Positions 56,198-64,000 of a stretch of DNA of 64,000 nucleotides are shown piece by piece. This stretch comes from Planococcus citri (taxonomy: Eukaryota > Arthropoda > Insecta > Hemiptera > Pseudococcidae). A program made the position numbers and the translations under genes. Within the stretch, counting starts at the first letter, position 1, and the number at the start of each line of letters is the position of its first letter. The notes under the pieces were generated by a model. It worked only from the letters and a program-made list of their open reading frames with translations, searched no databases and was not told where the DNA came from. The stretch lies in contig NC_088677.1 in assembly GCF_950023065.1 (NCBI RefSeq), forward strand, positions 18,187,230-18,251,229, written 5' to 3'.

Positions 56198-57745
56198 CAA
56201 CAGAAACCTTTCCGTTATGGATTTTTATTCCTTCTCCTTCCTTTCCTATGGATGGTGGAAAGGGCATGGCACTCAGGTAAGTAAGTAAGATAGGATAGGA
56301 TAGGCGAAAATGTCCCTGTCTCCCTGTTGAAGTGTTGACCGCTGACCAGAGAAGAAAAATTTTGGGAAATTTTGACAGTTTTTATTTTACAACTTTTTTG
56401 TCAATCTAGTTCTCTAGAAACCTGTAGGAATAATAGGTAGGGGTGTTCGAGCGCTCTCCAGCAAGTTACAAAAACCTGCAGCAATTACAGAAAACGTTGA
56501 AATTTCTTTACAATTTTTTGTAAAATTGCATTACAGCAGTCTATAGTCCATTTTGAGTCTATCATGAGCGCACAAAACCCCAAATTTTTTACGTTTTCTG
56601 TAAATTCTGCGGCGTTCTGTAGAGCGCTCGGGCTCGAACACCCCTAATGAGGTCAATTTTGCCCCAAAAAAATAACTAATAAGTATTAGGACAATTTTGA
56701 CTAGAAACACAAAAAGTAATTTTTCGTCAATTTTGACTCATTTGCTCAAAAATGAGACTTGGAAAAATTTTGACAACTTTCTTTTCTAGTAAATCTTGGC
56801 ACATAATGTGACTTTAAAAATTTAATGTTAGAAAAAATGAGGAATTTCCGAATTTTTGACAATTTCTGCCAAAAATGAAGTTTTGGGAAATTTTGACTGC
56901 TTGCGTTGTCAATCTCGTCAAATCGGTCAAAAATTGTGACTAGATTTTTTGAAAAAATGAGAACTTTTTGACAATTTTGACCAAAAATGTTATTTTGGAA
57001 CAATTTTGATAACTTTTTTGTCAATTTTAGCAAAAAATTTGACTTTGAAAATTTTACAAAAAATTAGGACTTTTGACAATTTTGACTAAAATGTGATTTT
57101 GGGTCAATTTTGAGCAGAAAAATTAATTTTTTTTGGAAAGTTTTGAAAATATTGACAACTTTTTTCTCAATTTTAGCAAAAAATGTGACTTCAAAATTTT
57201 ACGAAAAAATTAGGACTTTTTGACAATTCTGACCAAAAATTGTTTGGAACAATTGTGACCAGAGATGAAAATTTTTGGGAAATTTTGACAGTTTTGACAA
57301 TTTTTTTGTCAATCTAGAAACCTTTGTGAAAGATAAGGTCTTTTTTGACGATTTTGTCTAAAAACTAAATTTTAGGACGAATTTTGACTGGAAAAATTAT
57401 TATTTTGTCAATTTTGACACATTTGCTCAAAAATGAGATTTTTCAACAATTTTTGACAAAAAACAGAATAAATTTGACAATTTTGGCAAACGTAGTGTTC
57501 ATTTGCCAAATGCCAATTTAGGAAAAAAGTAGCCTATAGGGCTTTTAATTGCTATGTAATTTGACCGAAAATTTTAGAAAAAATGAGGAATTTTTGACAA
57601 TCCATGCCAAAAACGAAGTTTTGGGAAATTTTGACAACTTTCTTCTCAATCTTAGTTGGCAAAAAATGTCACTTTAAAAATTTTACGAAAGAATGACGAC
57701 TTTTATTTGACAATTTTTTACCAAAAATAGGTTTTGGGGAATTAT
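56198..57745. repeat. Long duplicated repeat, copy B
   Basis: Same opening module (CAGAAACCTTTCCGTTATGG ... AAAATGTCCCTGT) and the same TTTTGACAATTTTGACC array as copy A at 48464-50190, in the same orientation. It differs by an inserted 209-bp MITE at 56438-56646. Confidence 0.85.
56438..56646. mobile_element. 209-bp hAT-like MITE nested in repeat copy B
   Basis: Termini TAGGGGTGTTCGAGCGCTC and GAGCGCTCGGGCTCGAACAC plus CCCTA are inverted with a small indel. Absent from the equivalent place in copy A (about 48785), so it came in after the duplication. No clean 8-bp duplication. Confidence 0.7.
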
Positions 57746-58309
57746 GACCAGACTCATGTCACCAATCCCAGATTTGGAAAATGATTGACTGTTGTTGGGA
57801 ATGTTGGGTAGTTGGGTAGGTACTTCCAGTTTTGGAAAACTTGTGATTTGAAAAGTGAAACAACATCAATTTTAATGTGAAAATTCGATCTTTCTGATCT
57901 GAACTTTTTTTTACATTTTACGAGTTCTCGTTCATCAAATAAATTATGGAAATTGTATGTAGGTAATGTTCGCCGCGGAGAAGGAAATAGAGAAAAATAG
58001 AAACTAAATCATTTTTAATATGAGAAGAAATTCGGTGAAAGTGGTTTCAAGTGACCACTGAAGCACTGACGGTTGTTGAAAATCGAATTTATCCACTTCA
58101 TTCATTCATTCGAATATTCATTCAGTTTCAATTTTTATCGGTCACACGTAAATCCTCAGATTCTATTTCTATCTCTTCGTCAGAATTTCATTTTCGTTTC
58201 CATCTCTTCATTACACAGCTTTGAACTTTTCTTAAATCGAATAAAGTAGAAAAGCTCAGAAAGTTAATATGAAATGAACGAATCTATTCAAAGTACTCGA
58301 ACATAGCCG
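57746..58309. other. Spacer, no gene seen
   Basis: Unassigned AT-rich sequence between repeat copy B and the CCTAA minisatellite. Confidence 0.45.
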
Positions 58310-58475
58310 AAGGCTAACCTAACGGAGTTGCACGAACGCTAACCTAACCTAACGGAATTGCCCGAAGGCTAACCTAACGGAAATACACGAAGTCTAACCT
58401 AACGTGAGGTTTGTTCGTTCGCTTTTGCTATCACTTTCTGCTAACCTAACCTAACGTAACCTAACCTAACTGTAG
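58310..58475. repeat. CTAACCTAACGGAATTGC minisatellite (CCTAA/TTAGG-like)
   Basis: About four imperfect 25-bp-scale units such as CGAAGGCTAACCTAACGGAA, plus runs of CTAACCTAACCTAAC and a final GTAACCTAACCTAACTG. The CCTAA core is the insect telomere repeat in reverse. Confidence 0.75.
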
Positions 58476-60021
58476 CAAAATTCGATCGATTGCTGCATTC
58501 TCTTACAATGATAGGGTCAGGTTTGCGTGTTTTTTCATGCGAACTCAATTAAACTGGTAAGTTTAGCAAAAAGCTTATTACAAATTCTCGCTTTTAAGCT
58601 ATGGAGAATTAAATCATCTCATCGCAAAATGGAGAATCGATAAATAAATTGAGAAGATGTGTAGGTATTAAAATCGTTGCGAATTTTTTGAGTGTATCTA
58701 ATTGTCGTTTCAGAAATCAACAATCAAGTCGGCGAAAATTTTTCAAGTTCATTATTTTATTAATTCCATTTCTCATTTTTAAAAAAATGTTTCATGTTGC
58801 TAGTATCATTATTGACAAAATTCGCCAATATCATTTTCATTGAGAGTACAAAAGTGTATAAATGTACGTATAAAAATGATGAAAAATAGGTACAACTTAG
58901 GCCAAAACCCACGTAAGAAATTTCGTAATAATATAATTATTGGTTTCTCTAAATTTTGAGTGCGAAGAAGAGAACCATATTGGCCCGAGCAAAGCGAGGG
59001 CTAAAGTCAATCAAAATGAAGTTTTCAAGAAGCAAAACAGCAGTAATTTTCACGTGAAAAGTCTGTTTTCCACAACTGACATTTTCAAAAGTTTGAATAA
59101 AAATACTTTCCTAGCACAATTATGAATAATTTGAGCGATAGAAAATTACAGTTTAGACCGAGCGAAGCGAGGGCAAAACCGTATTTTAAAAAAATAATAA
59201 TTTTGAGGATAGATCGATGATTTTGTCGTTTCGCCGACGATTCTGAACATTGGAGGGGTGTCACCTCCCCCCCCCCCCTCTTAAAACTGTCCCTGGCTCT
59301 GAAAGCTATTCAAAAAATTGGTACTGTATTTTTTCGACCTCCCAAATCGATTGAAAATAGTTCGAAATATTTTTGAGCAGTTCCAAAGCTTCCTGCAGAT
59401 TTTTGAAAAATGAAATTCTCTTAAAATTTCACCAAATGAAATTGTTGTGCAAAAATTTACCAACCGAGAATTTAAGTTTTCCATTCTACCATTGAGAGAG
59501 AGATTACCTATCGAAAATTGTAAACAAATTTTTCGACATCACAAGTTGGCCATTGTTCTGGTTCTTGATTTTACCTACATGGAAGAATTCATACGCAACT
59601 ACAGAATCTTGAGATTGAACGAAAAAAGAAGAACGCTACAAAGTCACAAAACGATATAATATATTTTATTCATAATAAACTGTATTCGTGGTAATTTAAT
59701 TTCATTCGAAGAATCGAAACAAATTTCAACTTTTTAGGAATAATGACGGTATTTAATATGAATAACACTAATATCACTCACACAGAACACGAAATTTATA
59801 TCTATCTAGGTACTTCGTATTACTGCTACTACATTTAAGTAAGTAGGTACATCAATTCACTCACAATTTAAAAAAGTAAAAACAACGACAACATACACGC
59901 AACAATAATACATAGATAATTACTTTGTTTAAAATATTATAACGAAGAATACAATATACCAGAACACGAAATCTATTAACCTATAACAACGTAGAACGAA
60001 CCAAACAGCTTAAATCTTAAA
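58476..60021. other. 3' flank of gene B with reversed CGAAGCGAGGG units
   Basis: Two GC-rich cores GAGCAAAGCGAGGGC (about 58987) and GAGCGAAGCGAGGGC (about 59160), about 172 bp apart, are the reverse of the CCCTCGCTTCGC family. The piece ends near CTGTCCCTGGCTCTG (59287-59301), a hAT-like edge. TTTATT at 59665-59670 gives a minus-strand AATAAA for gene B. Confidence 0.5.
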
Positions 60022-62960
60022 TCATACCAGTTGTGTTATTTTGCCACCAAGCTTTTTAAATTTAGCAATTTCGGCGGCGTCATTTTTGAAAAACCATTGT
60101 AACACCGTTCTCAACTGCATATCGCCTCGATTTCCTCTCAAACAAGTCTGGAACATATCTATTTTCGAATACGAATGAATTATCTTCATTTTGTACTCTT
60201 TTACTTGATCCGGCGACTGGAAATACCAATTTAAAAACCGTTCGAGAACGTTGAAATCGCTGAGCTGGCACCGTTTAAAACTGCATTGCGTCAAATAATG
60301 ATGGTACTCGTAGAACACACAATCTTTCAACATCTTGATGAAAATCGTATTCAGGGGTAACGTGCGTTTGAACTCTTGAACGGCATTATCATTTCCGAAA
60401 CACCAAATCAAAACAGTTTGCAAATACGATTCATCATTATTATGCAATACCGCCTTCATCATCTTCATCATATCGCCGCCGATTACTTGTTTCTTCAACG
60501 CTTTCTTATCACCGTTTGAAGTGAGATAACGATTAATGCAGAGTTGAACGGCGTCTAAACGTTTATTTTTCAACAACTTCTGCAATTTGATAATACCCTC
60601 GGATGAAAAAACCATAGTTTTTTTATATTGTGTTATTAAAATCGAATCTGTCAAACTGTCTTCCAAGACCATATTCAGTATGTCAACTGTAGCACTAGCA
60701 TCCATAATACTAACACACAATGCGAATCCGTCCGACGATGTTATCAAATTCTTTTTGTACTCGACTTTAACATTAGGATACGAGGCTAAAAGCTGCTCGA
60801 GATAATAATTCAGTCCATTCAAATCACCAGTAGTGTAAAACTTCAAACAGGTTTTTCTAACTTGCTCCGAATTCCTCACTAGCTTCAATTTGAACTGGGC
60901 TAAATTTTCGGTGCCAGAGAAACAATATTCCAGCAGTCGATCAAGCTCTTGAAATTTACTGTTTGATAATAAATTTTCGCAGTATACGTTGATAATATTG
61001 CTTTTCAAATCATTCACGAAGTTCCTTTTAAACTGCAGCGAATCTTCGGCGTCAGGAAGAAAACACTCCAGCAACTGGCTGAGTTCTTCGAATTTACAAT
61101 TCATCAATAATTTCTCGCAGCGGGTGTAGAAGAATTTAGATCCTGAATTACTCACGAAGTTCGTTTTAAATTCAGCTAAATCATTGGCATCGGACAAACA
61201 AAATTCCAGCAATCGATGAAGCACTTTAAATTTACGATTCTCTATCAATCTTTCGCAAAAGGTATTGAAAAATCTCTTGGTTGTGATTGATTTTTTGATC
61301 GACGAACTCGAATCGTGTAGCAAAACAAATACGAATTCGTAATCGTCGCGCCACTTCCATTCTGTTAATACTTTTCTAACGATTTCATGATCGTTGAAAC
61401 CGACTACGTGTTGTTTGAAATTATCACTGGCACTGGTCCAAATCTTCGTTAAAATTACACCTTTTACGTGTAAGCTTAACAGGTCTCGAACTAGAGTCAA
61501 AAACTCATTTTGGTTCATCAAATTCCGAGCTTCGAACCACGTCTGAAGAATAAATCTAGAATTGATTTGAGGACGAGCGTAATTCACAATTATTTTCGTA
61601 GCTCGTTCCATGTAAACGTGTTCACGCTGCATTTCATTCAGTTTCAACATCACAGCTTTCTGGTAAACAGAGGCATGTTTGTCAATTAGCCAAATAGCCT
61701 CTCGGACTTGCTCGTCAAGATTCAACTGATCGAAAAAGTATTCTTTGGCTGACCAGTTATCTACTTTGCTATTACGTAGCATATAAACATCGATAGATAG
61801 AGTTTGATCGTGTCCAATAATCCGGCTAATCTTGGACAATTTGTTTCTATAGAAACAATACCAATAAAAAATCATCGGATATTCTTGGAAGTTCGGATAA
61901 TCGCGAATATGGTCTGAATACAACGACGTCGGCATCCGATCCATTTCATCTTTCAAACAATACACGGACAAAAATCTGAATTTCTCAACATCGCTCAATC
62001 TCATCGATGTCATCATATTTCTAGCTGTTTGAGCGCAGTTGATCGCACCAGTAGGATACCAAGCAATGTGATAAACCAGGCTGTAGACGTATTTATCGAG
62101 ACTGCATTTCAAAAACACCGTTCTGTAGTGATATGATACCCAAGCGATTATTTGTTTCGTCATTATACGTATGTATCCAGTGATGTGTTCAGCGATAGGT
62201 TTCGGAACAGGTAATTGGTCGGTTAATGCGATTACTTTGCCGCACAAGGAGTTCCATTTTTTGGTTTCTTTTGCACATCTGTCAGTTACTTTGGATAGAG
62301 CTCTGGATATGTTGACGTGATTCCATAGAGTAGCTGCGGCCACAACAGAAGCCATATCCATTAATTTGGGAACGTTCGTTAGAATTACCGGATTTATCGT
62401 AACAAACACTGTGGAAAAATTCAAACATTAGAACGGATCCCCAAAGATTTGAAAGTAAATATAGATTTAAAATGATTGAACACACTAAACTCACCATAAG
62501 CATCATCATTTTTACACTTTTTGCACTCTTTGCATACGTGATCGTCATAGTAATCCCAATGTCTTTTTCTAGAATAATAATAGTCGTCTTCTTCCTCTTC
62601 AGCTTCCTCTTCGTCTTCTTCTGCGTCTTCATCTTCTTCGTCACTATCTTCATCGCTATCTTTAGATCCTTCCTCCTCTTCTGATTTTTCTTCGTCATCG
62701 TATTCAGATTTCTCTTCTTCCATCTCAATCTCAGCTGTGTTGTCAAGAATCTCTACGTTTTCCACGTGATTGCTCACGGTCGACTGCGAACATTGATTTT
62801 CAGATTTCTCTTCATCTATCTCAATCTCAACTATGTTGTCGAGAATCTCTTCATTTTCCGCGTGATTGCTCGTGGTCGACTGTGAACATTGATTTTCAGA
62901 TTTCTCTTCTTCTATCACCATACTGTCAAGAATCTCTACATTTTCCACGTGATGGCTCAT
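60022..62960 (-). CDS. Unknown large helical-repeat protein, paralogue B, with acidic N-terminus
   Basis: Two coding exons, 62960-62495 and 62408-60022, joined over an 86-bp GT/AG intron in phase 1, 950 residues. A likely upstream 5' UTR junction (TTCACAG) sits just before the ATG. Residues 1-155 are acidic: two full 32-residue repeats (SENQCSQST...EEK) preceded by a half unit, then a Glu/Asp run, a short YYYSRKRHWDYYDD patch and CKECKKCK, a possible metal-binding or redox cluster. The body is homologous to paralogue A (YCLKDE, LERFLNWYF). About residues 538-671 hold three tandem 46-residue helical units of pattern C-E-x-L-L-x-N-x-K-F-x-E-L-x-x-L-L-E-x-C...F-K-x-x-F-V. This resembles alpha-solenoid repeats, but I cannot place it in a named family. 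No signal peptide or membrane segment. Function unknown. Confidence 0.85.
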
Positions 62961-64000
62961 GGTCAACTGTGAACATTGATTTTCTTATTAATTCGTAGTT
63001 CATACACGAAAATGAAGACATGCGATAATAATTTCAGTGATTTCCGTAATATTTACCTTAAATTCAAAACTCCTACGAGGCACAATCAAACCATGTTACA
63101 GGATACAGAATGAAAAATCAATGAAAAATCACACGATAACTGAAAGTCTGAAAAGTGAAAACTGAAAAGAAGAGATGATCACACGAAAAACCAGTGCGCA
63201 ACGCTAGACCTACTAAGCTAGACCGCTACCCTATCCCCTTTGTATTTGGAGTTGCATACCAGAAACTTTGCAGGTATTTTTCGAAAGTAAAATTATTCAC
63301 TTCATTGGTCGAGTTCCTTGTTCAATTAAGTATAATTGTTTGAATTTGAAGATTAATGGCAATTTTTCAAAAACTGATGCAATTTAAATTTCGGCTCAAT
63401 TTATCGAAATTTTGTACCATAACTGATAGGGTTGGAAAACTGAAAACTTATAACTAATCTAAAACTGATAGAATTGATCGATATTTTTGATTTTCGATGA
63501 ATATTGAACGCTGGAACTGAGTGGATCGTAGAACTTATAAACAATAAAGAACACCTCTCATGTTGAAGATTGGTTGAAGACCACATTTTTTAAAAAAAAT
63601 TCCAGCTTTAAATTTGTGTGATTTTTGAACTGTCAAAGTGCTTTGACATTGTACAACAGAATCAAATTAGGTAACCTCATTTAAAATGCTTTGGAATCTT
63701 AATTTTTATCAAAAAAAAAAATTAATGAAACATTTCTCAACAAAAGGTGCTTAAACTTGGAAAAAATTCGGGATAAAAAAGAAATTAAATCCCAGGAATC
63801 ATGTCATGACAAAAATTTGAGCTCATAAGTCATAATTTCTCAAAAAATGCTTTATTGGGAATTTTGGATTTTTTTGTCAAAATTTTCACTCATTTTAACA
63901 AAGTCACATGACACTTCAAAATCTTTAAAACCATGACTCAGTTTTGTTTTATTTTCAAAATTCTTCAAAATCGCTCTAAAATCATTATCGTCGAAATATT
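62961..64000. other. Gene B 5' flank and right edge of window, no further gene
   Basis: Contains the presumed promoter of gene B. The rest is AT-rich with no conserved ORF. Small ORFs here lack recognisable similarity. Confidence 0.4.

Noticed and set aside
62472..62684. Hydrophobic + ORF of 70 codons
   Set aside because: Antisense shadow of the acidic exon of gene B.

Overview
The window is eukaryotic nuclear DNA: AT-rich, with spliced genes, long introns and dense transposon debris. The conserved genes (DDI1-type protease, SHANK scaffold, NAD-isocitrate dehydrogenase alpha subunit, dolichol kinase), interstitial CCTAA (TTAGG-type telomere) repeats and an initiator-Met-tRNA-primed Copia element suggest an insect. 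The repeat texture looks to me like a sternorrhynchan hemipteran such as a mealybug, but that is inference and not proven here.

Layout. 1-4.4 kb: a hAT-like MITE, a hairpin, a LINE endonuclease remnant and two more hAT-like elements. 4.5-6.45 kb (-): DDI1, 7 coding exons. 6.7-8.1 kb: a TTAA-flanked TIR element next to a 756-bp TIR element. 8.2-17.4 kb: repeat block holding a nearly intact Copia retrotransposon (LTRs 9661-9859 and 15666-15864). Its gag-pol frame is split by a second 756-bp element and by a hAT-like element. 18.0-28.6 kb (+): SHANK, 13 coding exons, with a 6.4-kb intron full of LINE, SINE and MITE pieces. 28.6-37.9 kb: intergenic, with a 1.16-kb hAT-like element and two large foldbacks. 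37.9-44.6 kb (+): IDH3A, 6 coding exons, with a 4.7-kb last intron made mostly of repeats. 45.1-47.0 kb (-): DOLK, 8 coding exons, convergent with IDH3A. 47.7-48.4 kb: TTAA-flanked foldback. 48.5-63 kb: two paralogous unknown genes on the minus strand (52.5-54.7 and 60.0-63.0 kb), each preceded on its left by a copy of the same long repeat. This is the footprint of a roughly 7.7-kb tandem duplication.

The conserved genes are housekeeping or neuronal and do not form an operon or pathway. The two most interesting signals are (i) the duplicated family of large helical-repeat proteins that I cannot assign to any known domain, and (ii) a series of at least seven hAT-like non-autonomous elements. 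Each carries its own short DNA 'word' repeated many times inside a CAG-type terminal inverted repeat; five of them have perfect 8-bp target duplications.

Exon boundaries were read by eye from GT/AG sites and reading-frame continuity. In each multi-exon gene the exon lengths sum to a multiple of three and the join matches family conservation.
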